Source: Ancalomicrobiaceae bacterium S20 (GTDB taxonomy: Bacteria > Pseudomonadota > Alphaproteobacteria > Rhizobiales > Ancalomicrobiaceae). Taken from it: a stretch of DNA of 64,000 nt. Below are positions 1-8,991 of the stretch, piece after piece; positions within the stretch are counted from its first letter, which is position 1, and every line of letters starts with the position of its first letter. The DNA is taken from assembly GCA_040269895.1 (NCBI GenBank), contig CP158568.1, forward strand, positions 4,938,801-5,002,800, read 5' to 3'. The notes under the pieces were generated by a model. It was not told where the DNA came from, did not search any database, and saw only the letters and a program-made list of their open reading frames with translations. A program made the translations under genes and the position numbers.

Positions 1-1
1 G

Positions 2-559
2 TTCCACTGGTCGGCGAGCGCGATCTATGTCGACGTGAAGCAGTTCTTCGCCGAGCAGCTGATCGGGCTCGGCTTCGTCTGGCCGCTCGAGGCGACGATG
101 CCCTGGTGGATCCTGACCGACTATCCGGACCAGAACGACGTCATGACCGTGCTCGACGGCGCCGTGCTGGTCGGCTTCATTCTCGGGACGGCGGCGCTCG
201 TCGCGCTCGGGGTCGGCGCGGCGCTGGCGCTCGCCACACGGCTGACCGGCCGCTGGTCCTGGGCGCGGTTCCATCATCTGGCGCAGGGCCTGATCCCGAT
301 CGCGGCGGCCGGCGTGTTCCTCGGCCTGTCGGCGCTGACCGTCACCATGCTGCGCGCGGAAGGGTTCGAGCTCGACTTCGTCTCGCCGCTGCGCGCGGCG
401 CTGCTCGTCGGCGCCGGTCTGTGGTCGCTCGCCTTCGGCTGGCGCATCGCCGGGCTCGCGCCGGTCGGGCTGCCGTCGCGGCTCGCGGCGACGGTCGCCT
501 TCTCGGGCGCAGTCGCGATCGGCGTGGCGAGCTGGGCCTTGTTGTTCTGGACGTTCTGA
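2..559 (+). CDS. C-terminal part of a multi-spanning membrane protein (5' end outside window)
   Basis: The reading frame is open from the first bases of the window, so this is the last ~185 residues of a longer protein; the GTG at 35 is internal. It contains about four hydrophobic helices, and a segment HHLAQGLIPIAAAGVFLGLS followed by TVTMLRAEG before two more helices. This resembles the membrane C-terminus of the polyferredoxin-type (4Fe-4S) protein of FtrABCD/P19-type ferrous iron transporters, and the neighbours (hemP, a siderophore receptor, TonB-ExbBD) are all iron or heme genes. No cysteine cluster falls inside the visible part, so the family assignment is a guess from context and residue pattern; that it is an integral membrane protein is clear. 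Confidence 0.6.
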   Translation, partial: FHWSASAIYVDVKQFFAEQLIGLGFVWPLEATMPWWILTDYPDQNDVMTVLDGAVLVGFILGTAALVALGVGAALALATRLTGRWSWARFHHLAQGLIPIAAAGVFLGLSALTVTMLRAEGFELDFVSPLRAALLVGAGLWSLAFGWRIAGLAPVGLPSRLAATVAFSGAVAIGVASWALLFWTF

Positions 560-584
560 AAAGCAGTTCTGCTGCTGTCGGTCG

Positions 585-621
585 CATCCCTTGTTGCGCA
601 AGGGATGTGCATGTGCACATC
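585..621. promoter_or_regulatory. Two overlapping inverted repeats downstream of the membrane-protein gene
   Basis: CATCCCTTG (585-593) and CAAGGGATG (599-607) form a perfect 9-bp stem with a 5-nt loop. GATGTGCA (604-611) and TGCACATC (614-621) form a perfect 8-bp stem with a 2-nt loop. They share bases 604-607, so in RNA only one can form fully at a time. There is no T-tract, so neither is a standard intrinsic terminator. They could be protein-binding palindromes for hemP control or RNA structure at the end of the upstream transcript. Confidence 0.45.
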
Positions 622-637
622 TGTAGGTCAGGTGTGG

Positions 638-664
638 CTTCTTTGAATATAGAAGTACTATAAA
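638..664 (+). promoter_or_regulatory. Candidate hemP promoter with an operator-like inverted repeat
   Basis: In an AT-rich patch unlike its surroundings, CTTCT (638-642) and AGAAG (651-655) are a perfect inverted repeat with an 8-nt spacer. They sit just upstream of a good -10 hexamer, TATAAA (659-664). No convincing -35 is present, as expected for a regulated promoter. It does not match the IRO (TGA-N9-TCA) pattern seen upstream of the siderophore receptor. The 5' leader to hemP would be about 120 nt. Confidence 0.4.
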
Positions 665-793
665 CTGCTGGATTTGTTATTGAATTGATGCGGCTATCGC
701 CATATGACCATTGATGACATGAGGGTGACGTCGCGGTTCTCGGCCTGAAGGGTTTGAGATGCGCGCATCCTGAAACTCATCTGGATTTCATCG

Positions 794-976
794 ATGCGAG
801 ACGACAAGGCCATGGAGACGATCGAGGTGCCGGCGGCGGCCGATGCGTCGGCAGGGCCGCCGGTGGTCGATGCGGCCGACCTGCTCGGCGAGACCCGGCA
901 GATCCTGATAGCCCATCGCGGCGAGCACTACCGGCTGCGGATCACGTCCAACGACAAGCTGATCCTGACGAAGTGA
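794..976 (+). CDS. hemP: Hemin uptake protein HemP
   Basis: A 60-residue protein whose C-terminal half has the HemP signature: ILIAHRGEHYRLRITSNDKL followed by ILTK at the end. HemP proteins are small (about 40-80 aa), cytoplasmic and widespread in proteobacteria beside heme or siderophore uptake genes; in several alpha- and betaproteobacteria they are needed for heme use and act as regulators of heme receptor expression. The N-terminal ~30 residues are low-complexity Ala/Pro-rich. ATG 794 is used; ATG 812 would remove six residues. The gene stands alone, transcribed toward the convergent Rrf2 regulator, with a candidate promoter near 640-664. Confidence 0.85.
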   Translation: MRDDKAMETIEVPAAADASAGPPVVDAADLLGETRQILIAHRGEHYRLRITSNDKLILTK

Positions 977-1014
977 GGTGGAGGTCGGCCGGCCGGGCGG
1001 TTCGGCCGCCGTCG

Positions 1015-1407
1015 TCAGGGCGCCTTGGCGCCGACGAGATCGGCGAGCGCGGTCGTCTCCAACGAGCGGAAAAAGGCGCGGTGCGCCGAGAAGATCAGAT
1101 GCGACAGGCGGTCGTCGGGCGCGGAGGTCGGCAGGAAGCTGACCGGGCAATCGGCCGGCTCGAAGGCGCGGGCGATCTCGCTGACGAAGATGGTCGCCGC
1201 CGGCCGCGCGATGCGCAGGCCGCCGTGGCGGCCGCGGGTCGCCAGGATGAAGCCCGCCTGGACCAGGATGTTGGCGGTCTTCTGGACGTTGCGCGGCGTG
1301 ATCATGGTGATCGCCGCAAGCTTGTTGGCCGTCACGTGCCCCGGCATCGCCTCGGCCAAGGCGGCCATGATCCTGATGGCGTCGACGGTGCGTTGGTTGA
1401 GCCACAT
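1015..1407 (-). CDS. Rrf2-family transcriptional regulator
   Basis: 130 residues with the Rrf2 plan: N-terminal winged HTH (LNQRTVDAIRIMAAL, then TANKLAAITMITPRNVQKTANILVQAG), the wing RGRHGGLRIARPAATI, and a dimerisation helix. RirA, IscR and NsrR belong to this family, and RirA is the iron regulator of many Rhizobiales. Family members that sense through an Fe-S cluster carry three cysteines in the segment after the wing; here only one is visible (ADCPVSF), so it probably does not hold a canonical cluster. It is divergent from the siderophore-receptor operon, with an IRO-like palindrome between them, so local control of that operon is likely. It is not called RirA because of the missing cysteines. 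Confidence 0.85.
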   Translation of the reverse strand: MWLNQRTVDAIRIMAALAEAMPGHVTANKLAAITMITPRNVQKTANILVQAGFILATRGRHGGLRIARPAATIFVSEIARAFEPADCPVSFLPTSAPDDRLSHLIFSAHRAFFRSLETTALADLVGAKAP

Positions 1408-1506
1408 GGTCGCGCTCCGGCTGCGTCGGCTCGACTGTGAGGCCGGGGGCCGACAACAAGGTTTTCCACTGCCGGCATCGCATTTATTCCGCGGCGCAGC
1501 AATAAC

Positions 1507-1535
1507 TTGACGCCACGCGTCAACAATGTTTTATG
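1507..1535 (+). promoter_or_regulatory. Promoter with IRO-like palindrome upstream of the siderophore receptor
   Basis: TTGACG (1507-1512) and CGTCAA (1518-1523) are a perfect inverted repeat with a 5-nt spacer. The core TGACGCCACGCGTCA (1508-1522) fits the TGA-N9-TCA pattern described for RirA/iron-responsive operators in rhizobia. The left arm doubles as a -35 hexamer; with a 17-nt spacer the -10 is TTTATG (1530-1535), or TTTTAT with 16. A repressor bound here would cover the -35. The divergent Rrf2 gene starts 100 bp away. Confidence 0.6.
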
Positions 1536-1660
1536 GAATCCGCTCGTTGCAGGCAGCCAAAGGGCGCTTCCTCCAGCCACCCAGACAATCGAGCGTTTGT
1601 CATCGACACATCTGTCATGGGGCGGCCGCACCTCGCAGGAGGGCGGTTGAGGGGCGAAGC

Positions 1661-4096
1661 ATGTCTACGAGCAAGGTGCCCGCATCGCTGCGGGCTTTTT
1701 CCAATCGTTCGGTCAATCGAGGCGTCGAGGCGCGCGTGACGGGCGCCGCGGGCGCCGGGCTGATCACCGCTGCCGCGCTCGCCGGCACGCTGGCGACCAG
1801 CGAGGCGATGGCGCAATCCGCCTCGGCCGCGACCGGCGCCATGCCGGCGCTGACCGTCGAGGCGCAGGCCGAGCCGCGCAAGAAGAAGACGGTCGCCAAG
1901 CCGGCGAAGGCCAAGGCGACCGCACCGAGCGCCGCCAGCGCCGCGCCGGCCGGCGCCGCGGCTGCCGCCGGACCGTCGAGCGCCAAGGCGCAGGGCGCGG
2001 CCGCGCCGGGCTCGAACCCTTACGCGGATCCCTCCGCGCCCTACAAGGTCGACCGGTCGGCCTCGTCGAAGCTGCCGAAGCCGATCCTCGATACGCCGCG
2101 CACGGTCACGACGATCCCCAAGGAGGTGATCGAGGACAAGGGCGCGACCTCGTTCCGCGACCTCGCCCGCACCACGCCGGGCCTGACGCTCGGCACCGGC
2201 GAGGGCGGCAACGCCTTCGGTGATCGCGTGTTCATCCGCGGCTTCGACGCGCGCAACGACGTCTATGTCGACGGCGTGCGCGACTCCGGCGTCAACATCC
2301 GCGAGAACTTCAACACCGAGCAGGTCGAGATCCTGAAGGGCCCGTCCGCCACGATCGGCGGCCGCGGCACCTCGGGCGGCGCGATCGACGTCGTGACCAA
2401 GCAGCCGTCCTTCGTCGACTTCACCAACGCGGCGGTGACGATCGGCACCGACCTGACCAAGCGCACGACGCTCGACGTCAACAAGGTCATCTCGCCGGAA
2501 CTGGCGGTGCGCGCCAACGGCATGATCCAGGGCGCGCATGTCGCCGGCCGCGACTACGTCACCGACGATCGCTGGGGCGGCGCCTTCGCGGCGACCTATC
2601 GGCCGAGCGAGATCTTCAAGCTGACGGTCGACTATTTCCACGCCGACATCGACCAGATGCCGGACTGGGGCGTGCCGTTCAACGCGACGACCAAGCTGCC
2701 GTTCACCGAATCCGGCGTCAATCGCAACAACTTCTACGGCCAGCCGAACCGCGACTTCCAGCGCGCGCGCCAGGATGTCGCGACCGCCAAGGCCGAGGTG
2801 CAGATCACCGACTGGCTGACCGCGTCGAACAAGCTGCGCTACGGTTTCTCGACGCTCGACTACGTCGCCTCGGCGCCGGGCAACGTCAACACGTCCGCCG
2901 CCAATCCGGCCAACTGGACCGTGACCTCGGGCGCCAAGAGCCGCTACCAGCAGAACCAGGTGCTCGCCGACCAGGCCGAGCTGACCGCGAAGTTCGACAC
3001 GTTCGGGGCCAAGCACACGCTGGTCGGCGGCGCCGAATTCTCGACCGAGCGCGTGTCGCGCGACACCTACCAGGCGCTGGCGACCGAGTCGTTCGGCACC
3101 TCGAACCTCGCCGGCGCGACGCTGAGCCTGTGGAACCCGAACGGCGCGGCGATCCCCTGGAACTCGACGTTCAAGCGCACCGGTACGCCGACCATCGTCG
3201 GTATCGATACCGCGAGCGGCTATGTGCTCGATACGGTCGAGCTGTTCGAGAAGCTGATCCTGACCGGCGGCGCGCGCGTCGATGACTACGACATCAAGGC
3301 GCGCTCGCTGTCGAGCAGCGGGGCGGTGACGAGCCAGCTCGGCCGCCACGATACAATGTTCAACTACAATCTCGGCGTCACCTACAAGGTCGTCCCGAGC
3401 TTCGCGCTCTATGCCGCCTACGGCACCTCGACCAACCCGGTCGGTGCCGAACTCGACGCCGGCGGCGCCGACTACGGCGGCATCACCGCCGCCAATGCGG
3501 TGCTCGGACCCGAGAAGAACAAGAGCTATGAGGCCGGCGCCAAGTGGGAGGTGTTCGAACGCCACCTGCTGCTCACCGCCTCGCTGTTCCAGAACGAGAA
3601 GACCGCCGCGCGCGAGACCGTCGGCGCGACCGTGCAGGCGACCGGCGCCTATCGGGTGCGCGGCGTCGAGATCGGCGCGACCGGCAACATCACCGATCGC
3701 TGGAGCGTCTACGGCGGCGCGGTGTTCATGGACAGCGACGTGACCCGCTCGGCGACCGCGTCGAACGTCGGTCGCCAGCTCGCCAACATCGCGCACGAGT
3801 CGTTCAACCTGCTGACCAAGTATCGCCTGACCGACGAGCTCTCGATCGGCGGCCAGGCGACCTACAAGAGCAAGATCTATGGCGGCACCTTCGCCGCCAA
3901 CGACAACGTCCTGCCGTCGAGCTGGCGTTTCGACGTGTTCGCCGATTACGAGATCAACAAGAACTTCTCGGTGAAGGCGAGCGTGCTCAACCTGACCAAC
4001 GAGACGATCTACGACGCATTCTACCGCAGCGCAGTCCCGTACGTCTATGTGGCGCCGGGGCGGTCGGCCTACCTGACCCTGAATGTGAAGTACTGA
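1661..4096 (+). CDS. TonB-dependent siderophore receptor (catecholate/Fiu-like)
   Basis: An outer-membrane ferric-siderophore receptor of about 811 residues. ATG 1661 follows the Shine-Dalgarno GAGGGG and gives a signal peptide ending near AMAQ; the frame is open further upstream without a good start. Next come a possible TonB box (LTVEA), an Ala/Lys-rich low-complexity linker of roughly 80 residues, the plug ([38 protein letters not shown]) and a 22-strand-type barrel ending in the aromatic residue of LTLNVKY. Pairing with a PiuC/YbiX dioxygenase directly downstream is the arrangement of E. coli fiu-ybiX and Pseudomonas piuA-piuC, which points to catecholate-type substrates. First gene of a plus-strand operon running to about 8.1 kb, with the IRO-like promoter upstream. 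Confidence 0.92.
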   Translation: MSTSKVPASLRAFSNRSVNRGVEARVTGAAGAGLITAAALAGTLATSEAMAQSASAATGAMPALTVEAQAEPRKKKTVAKPAKAKATAPSAASAAPAGAAAAAGPSSAKAQGAAAPGSNPYADPSAPYKVDRSASSKLPKPILDTPRTVTTIPKEVIEDKGATSFRDLARTTPGLTLGTGEGGNAFGDRVFIRGFDARNDVYVDGVRDSGVNIRENFNTEQVEILKGPSATIGGRGTSGGAIDVVTKQPSFVDFTNAAVTIGTDLTKRTTLDVNKVISPELAVRANGMIQGAHVAGRDYVTDDRWGGAFAATYRPSEIFKLTVDYFHADIDQMPDWGVPFNATTKLPFTESGVNRNNFYGQPNRDFQRARQDVATAKAEVQITDWLTASNKLRYGFSTLDYVASAPGNVNTSAANPANWTVTSGAKSRYQQNQVLADQAELTAKFDTFGAKHTLVGGAEFSTERVSRDTYQALATESFGTSNLAGATLSLWNPNGAAIPWNSTFKRTGTPTIVGIDTASGYVLDTVELFEKLILTGGARVDDYDIKARSLSSSGAVTSQLGRHDTMFNYNLGVTYKVVPSFALYAAYGTSTNPVGAELDAGGADYGGITAANAVLGPEKNKSYEAGAKWEVFERHLLLTASLFQNEKTAARETVGATVQATGAYRVRGVEIGATGNITDRWSVYGGAVFMDSDVTRSATASNVGRQLANIAHESFNLLTKYRLTDELSIGGQATYKSKIYGGTFAANDNVLPSSWRFDVFADYEINKNFSVKASVLNLTNETIYDAFYRSAVPYVYVAPGRSAYLTLNVKY

Positions 4097-4154
4097 CGTC
4101 TCCGCCCGCCGCGGTGCCCCTGACGCGGCGGGCTCCTTCTCGGAGGTGTTCCGC

Positions 4155-4837
4155 GTGTTGATCTGCATTCCCGATGTGCTGACCAAGGCCGAGGTGGCCC
4201 ACTGCCGGGCGGTCATGGACCGCGCCGAATGGGCGGACGGGCGCCTGACGGCCGGCCCACAATCGGCCTCGGTCAAGAACAACATGCAGCTCCCGGCGAC
4301 CTCGGCGGAAGCGCGCGAACTCGGCGACCTCGTGCTCGGCGCCCTGTCGGCGAACGCGCTGTTCCTGTCGGCGGCGCTGCCGCTCCGCATCCTGCCGCCG
4401 ATGTTCAATCGCTATGGCATCGGCCAGACCTTCGGCGTCCATGTCGACAACGCGATCCGCAACGCGCCGGGCAGCCCGGTCAGGATCCGCACCGATCTGT
4501 CCGCGACGCTGTTCCTGGCCGAGCCGGAGGAATACGACGGCGGCGAGCTCACCATCGAGACGACCTATGGCGCCCACGAGGTGAAGCTGCCGGCCGGCCA
4601 CATGGTGCTCTATCCGTCGACCAGCCTGCATTGCGTGACGCCGGTCACGCGCGGCGCGCGGGTCGCCTCGTTCTTCTGGATCCAGAGCATGATCCGCGAC
4701 GAGAGCCCGCGCACCATGCTGTTCGAACTGGACCAGACGATCCAGGACCTGCAGGCCGAACGCGGTCTTGACGATCCCGCGAGCCGGCGGCTGACCGGCA
4801 TCTACCACAACCTGATCCGGCACTGGGCGGAGACCTG

Positions 4838-4838
<1 letters not shown>
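4155..4838 (+). CDS. piuC: PKHD-type Fe(II)/2-oxoglutarate dioxygenase (PiuC/YbiX family)
   Basis: A 227-residue cytoplasmic hydroxylase of the PiuC/YbiX family. GTG 4155 ([10 protein letters not shown]) is chosen because the family begins this way and GGAGG lies at 4142-4146; a GTG at 4146 would overlap that ribosome site. The iron-binding facial triad is visible as H-x-D in FGVHVDNAI and the distal His in [13 protein letters not shown], whose Arg should bind 2-oxoglutarate. Family members are always linked to TonB-dependent siderophore receptors and are thought to modify a siderophore or its receptor, but their substrate is not established. The stop codon overlaps the exbB start (TGATG), so translation is probably coupled. 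Confidence 0.92.
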
Positions 4839-5641
<803 letters not shown>

Positions 5642-5644
5642 GCC

Positions 5645-6169
5645 ATGGCGGTGCAGCTGGGATCGTCGTCCGACGACGATATGGCCGAACAGAGCGACAT
5701 CAACGTCACGCCGTTCATCGACGTGATGCTGGTGCTCTTGATCATCTTCATGGTCGCCGCGCCGCTTTCGACCGTCGATGCGCCGGTCGACCTGCCGGTC
5801 TCGACCGCCAAGCCGCAGCCGCGGCCGGACAAGCCGATCTTCGTGACGCTGAAGGCGGATCTATCGCTGCTGGTCGGCGAGACGCCGGTCGCGCCCGACC
5901 TGCTCGCAACCACGCTCGACGTGCAGAGCAAGATGAACCGCGAACAGCGGCTGTTCGTGCGCGCCGATCAGGCCGTGCCTTATGGCGAGCTGACCCGGCT
6001 GATGAACATGCTGCGCGCCGCCGGCTACCTGAAGGTCGCGTTGGTGGCGCTCGAGAGCGGCAGCACGCAGGACGCGGGTCCGGGCGGGCCTGCATCCGGG
6101 CCGGCCGTGCCGACCGGCGGGGCGGCGCCGTCCGCCGGTCCTGCTCCCTCCGCCAGCCCGACTCCGTGA
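5645..6169 (+). CDS. exbD: TonB-system energiser ExbD
   Basis: 174 residues with the single N-terminal membrane helix of ExbD ([20 protein letters not shown]; the Asp in PFIDVML is the proton-translocating residue) and the periplasmic domain ([20 protein letters not shown]). The last ~35 residues are a Gly/Pro/Ala-rich tail not found in most ExbD proteins. It works in complex with ExbB and TonB from this operon. The TGA stop at 6167-6169 is followed after 8 bases by the tonB ATG. Confidence 0.95.
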   Translation: MAVQLGSSSDDDMAEQSDINVTPFIDVMLVLLIIFMVAAPLSTVDAPVDLPVSTAKPQPRPDKPIFVTLKADLSLLVGETPVAPDLLATTLDVQSKMNREQRLFVRADQAVPYGELTRLMNMLRAAGYLKVALVALESGSTQDAGPGGPASGPAVPTGGAAPSAGPAPSASPTP

Positions 6170-6177
6170 GGTCCTCC

Positions 6178-6999
6178 ATGGCGCGCCGCCTCGCCTCCGA
6201 ACACCAACTCATGCCGGCGCTGGCCTGGGGCGGCGCGGCGCTGCTGGCGCTGACGCTGCATGCCGGCGCCGTCGGCATTGCGATGGTCCAGGCGCGGATC
6301 GCGCCCGAGCTCGTCGCCGAAGATGTCGGGGCACAGATGGTGATCGAGCTCGCCGAGGTGCCGGCCGCCCCCGAGGATGCCGAACCGGCGGTCGCGGCGG
6401 CGGCCGAGGCCGCGGATTCGGCGCCGACCCAGGAGATCGACAAGAAGCTCTCGGCCGCGATCGAGACCGATCTGCCGACCGCGGCCGCCTCGCCGGTCGA
6501 TGCGCCGCCCGAGCTGCAGGTCGCGCAGGACAAGACGCGCGAGAAGCAGAAGGAAGCCGAGGAGCAGGAGACCACCGAGGCGCAGGAGGCGCGCAACGAG
6601 CCGCCGCCGAGCGCCGGCTCCGAAGCGGCGGCCGCCGCCGCACAGATGACGCCGGTCACGGCCGAGACGGTGACCGCGCCGGCGGAGGGCAGCGTCGCGG
6701 TGGCCGAGACCGTGCCGGAGTCCTGGCAGCGCAGCGTGCTCGCCCATCTCGGCCGCCACAAGCGCTATCCGCAGGAGGCGCGGTCGAAGCGCGCGGAGGG
6801 CGAGGTGCTGATCAGCTTCACCGTCGACCACGGCGGCCGTATCCGCGGCGCAACGCTGACCCGATCCTCCGGCAGTCCCGCGCTCGATCGCGAGGCGCTC
6901 GACATGCTGAAGCGCGCCGAGCCGCTGCCGGCGCTGCCCGCCCGCGTCGCGGCCGCGGAAGCGACGCTGATCATCCCGATCCGGTATCGCCTCAAATGA
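6178..6999 (+). CDS. tonB: Energy transducer TonB
   Basis: About 273 residues. ATG 6178 is preferred because GAGG lies 7 nt upstream; a GTG at 6166 in the same frame overlaps the exbD stop. A membrane anchor spans residues ~15-38. A long periplasmic spacer follows that is rich in Ala and Glu rather than the usual Pro-Lys/Pro-Glu repeats. The TonB C-terminal domain begins near [20 protein letters not shown] and ends IPIRYRLK, with the [11 protein letters not shown] motif. It couples ExbBD to the siderophore receptor at the head of the operon. The stop overlaps the next gene's start as ATGA (6996-6999). Confidence 0.93.
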   Translation: MARRLASEHQLMPALAWGGAALLALTLHAGAVGIAMVQARIAPELVAEDVGAQMVIELAEVPAAPEDAEPAVAAAAEAADSAPTQEIDKKLSAAIETDLPTAAASPVDAPPELQVAQDKTREKQKEAEEQETTEAQEARNEPPPSAGSEAAAAAAQMTPVTAETVTAPAEGSVAVAETVPESWQRSVLAHLGRHKRYPQEARSKRAEGEVLISFTVDHGGRIRGATLTRSSGSPALDREALDMLKRAEPLPALPARVAAAEATLIIPIRYRLK

Positions 7000-8092
7000 A
7001 CCACGCGCCGCCCCATGGTCATATCCCCGCGACGGTCGCCTCCGTCGCCGATTACGAGCCGCTCGCCCGGGCGCGGCTCGATCCGGCGGTTTGGACCTAT
7101 CTCGCCGGCGGGGCGGGCGACGGGCTGACCATCGGCGCCAATCGCGCTGGCCTCGATCGGGTGCGATTGCGGCCGCGCGTGCTCAGCCCACTCGCCGGCG
7201 GCGATACGAGTCTGAGCCTGTTCGGTCGCCGGCATCCGCATCCGATCATGCTGGCGCCGATCGCGTTTCAGCGGCTCTATCATCCGGAAGGCGAGACGGC
7301 GACAGCCATGGCGGCGGCGGCCTTCGACGCCGTAATGATCGCCAGCACGCTGTCGAGCGTGCCGCTCGAGGTGATCGCGGAAGCCGGCGGCGGCGTTGCG
7401 CCGCAATGGTTCCAGCTCTATTGGCAGACAGATCGCGACGCCTCGCTGGCGTTGGCGCGCCGCGCGCTCGCGGCGGGCTTCGGCACGATCGTACTGACCG
7501 TCGATGCGATCGTGACCGCGCGCGACGACATCCGTCGCGCGGGCTTCACGCTGCCGGCCGACGTTCAGGCGGCCAATTTTCCGACGGGCGGATGCCGGCG
7601 GCGCCGAGCCGGGCCGGGCATCCGATCTTCGACGGCGTGCTCGGCGCGGCGCCGACCTGGGACGACGTGGCGTGGCTCGCTCAGCGCCTCGACGTGCCGC
7701 TGGTGATCAAGGGCATTCTGGCGCCCGAGGACGCGGAAGCCGCGATTGCGGCGGGGGCGGCGGGCATCGTGGTTTCGAACCACGGCGGCCGCACGCTCGA
7801 CAGCGGCTTCGCCGCGATCGACGCGCTCGGGCCGATCGCGCGCGTGGTTGCCGGCCGCATGCCGATCCTGTTCGACGGCGGCATCCGGCGCGGCACCGAC
7901 GTCGTGAAGGCGCTCGCGCTCGGCGCGGACAGCGTGCTGGTCGGCCGGCCGCAGGCGATGGCGCTCGCGGTCGCCGGCGCGCGCGGCGTCGCGCATATCC
8001 TGAAGCTCATCATCGAGGAGACGGCGGTCGTGATGGCGCTCTGCGGCGTCAGCCGGCTCGATGCGATCGGGCCCCAGCTGATCGTGGATTGA
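6996..8092 (+). pseudogene. FMN-dependent alpha-hydroxy-acid oxidase/dehydrogenase, frameshifted
   Basis: Residues 1-~195 are read from ATG 6996 (VWTYLAGGAGDGLTIGANR, PIMLAPIAFQRL, FQLYWQTDRDASLA, IVLTVDAIV) and the rest from the +2-shifted frame after about 7585 (HPIFDGVLGAAPTWDDVAW, VIKGILAPEDA, VSNHGGRTLD with the catalytic His, DGGIRRGTDVVKALALGA). Joined, they give a protein of about 365 residues, normal for lactate/glycolate/mandelate oxidases. The break is a one-base loss near GGGCGG (7580-7586). Outside it all family motifs are intact, so this is either a very recent inactivation or a sequencing error. It overlaps tonB by four bases (ATGA), so it was translated as part of the iron operon. 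Confidence 0.85.
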
Positions 8093-8118
8093 TCGCCGGC
8101 TCCGCGCGGGGCGATCGG

Positions 8119-8991
8119 CTATTCCGCGACCAGCACCAGCTCGAAGGTCATCAGCACCGGGTTGTCGCCGCGTATGAGCTTTCCTTCGGCGAGGCGCCCG
8201 GTGTAGTCGACCAGCGAGACATCGACGTCGGCGACCGGCGTGCCGTCCGGACCGGGCGCGATGCGGCCGGATCGGACATAGACTTCGGTGGCGAAATTCG
8301 GCGTGCCGTCGCCATTGCCGAGCCGCGCCTCGATGGTCGAGCCGACGCCGCCGCGGATGCGCGCGGAACGCAATCCGTGCTCGGCGCAGAAGTCTTCCAG
8401 CGCGGTGCAGAAGTCCTCGTGCGGACGCAGGCGGATCGCATAGCAGGGTGTGAGGCCGGAGACGTCCGGGCCGAAGGCGGGCAGGGCGGGGTGCGGCTCG
8501 AACAGCTTGAAGTTCGTCTCCGGGCACGGCGTGCCGTCGAAGAGCGCGCCGTCGATACCGAAAGCGTCGATCTCGATCGTCTCGGCGACGACGGTCTCCT
8601 CCGGCAGGATGTGGCCGCCCGAGCGGCGGCCGTCGGGTTCGACCCAGAGCGCATGGCAATGGAAGAACGGCGCGCCGTCGCGGGCGCCGAAGGTCATGGC
8701 GCCGTGGTCGAGCCGGGTCACGCCCGGCGGCCGGAAGGTCGCGCTGTAGAAGGCGGCGTGCTGCGGCGTCTCCGACAAGGCCGGCATCACATAGGCGAAG
8801 GGATCGAGCGCCACCCGGCCGAGCTCCAGCGCGCCGGACTTGAAGCCCTCGCGGCCGAAGCCGTCGCGGACGGTGTCGACCAGGCGGGCGCCCTTTTCCA
8901 GCGTCAGGCGGAACGCGCGGCCGCGCGCCGGGACCGCGACGATGCGCTCGGCCTCGGCCGGGCCGGGCATGGCGATGCGGCGGGGCGCCAT
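8119..8991 (-). CDS. DUF296/PPC-like domain protein, probably two tandem domains
   Basis: 290 residues, soluble, no signal peptide. Two segments resemble the PPC/DUF296 fold: one around APFFHCHALWVEPDGRRSGGHILPEETVV (here the HxH pattern could bind metal) and one in the C-terminal half (RPHEDFCTALEDFCAEHGLR, RIRGGVGSTIEA). It starts with ATG 8991 overlapping the stop of the upstream acyl-CoA synthetase (ATGA), so the two are translationally coupled and probably act in the same pathway. The exact role is unknown; an enzyme or binding protein for the CoA-activated substrate is an inference from context only. The longer open frame upstream lies inside the synthetase gene. Confidence 0.65.
   Translation of the reverse strand: MAPRRIAMPGPAEAERIVAVPARGRAFRLTLEKGARLVDTVRDGFGREGFKSGALELGRVALDPFAYVMPALSETPQHAAFYSATFRPPGVTRLDHGAMTFGARDGAPFFHCHALWVEPDGRRSGGHILPEETVVAETIEIDAFGIDGALFDGTPCPETNFKLFEPHPALPAFGPDVSGLTPCYAIRLRPHEDFCTALEDFCAEHGLRSARIRGGVGSTIEARLGNGDGTPNFATEVYVRSGRIAPGPDGTPVADVDVSLVDYTGRLAEGKLIRGDNPVLMTFELVLVAE

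Noticed and set aside
1520..4408. 962-residue minus-strand ORF across the siderophore receptor
   Set aside because: Arg/Gly-rich shadow typical of antisense frames in GC-rich genes; the plus-strand receptor has a full set of motifs.
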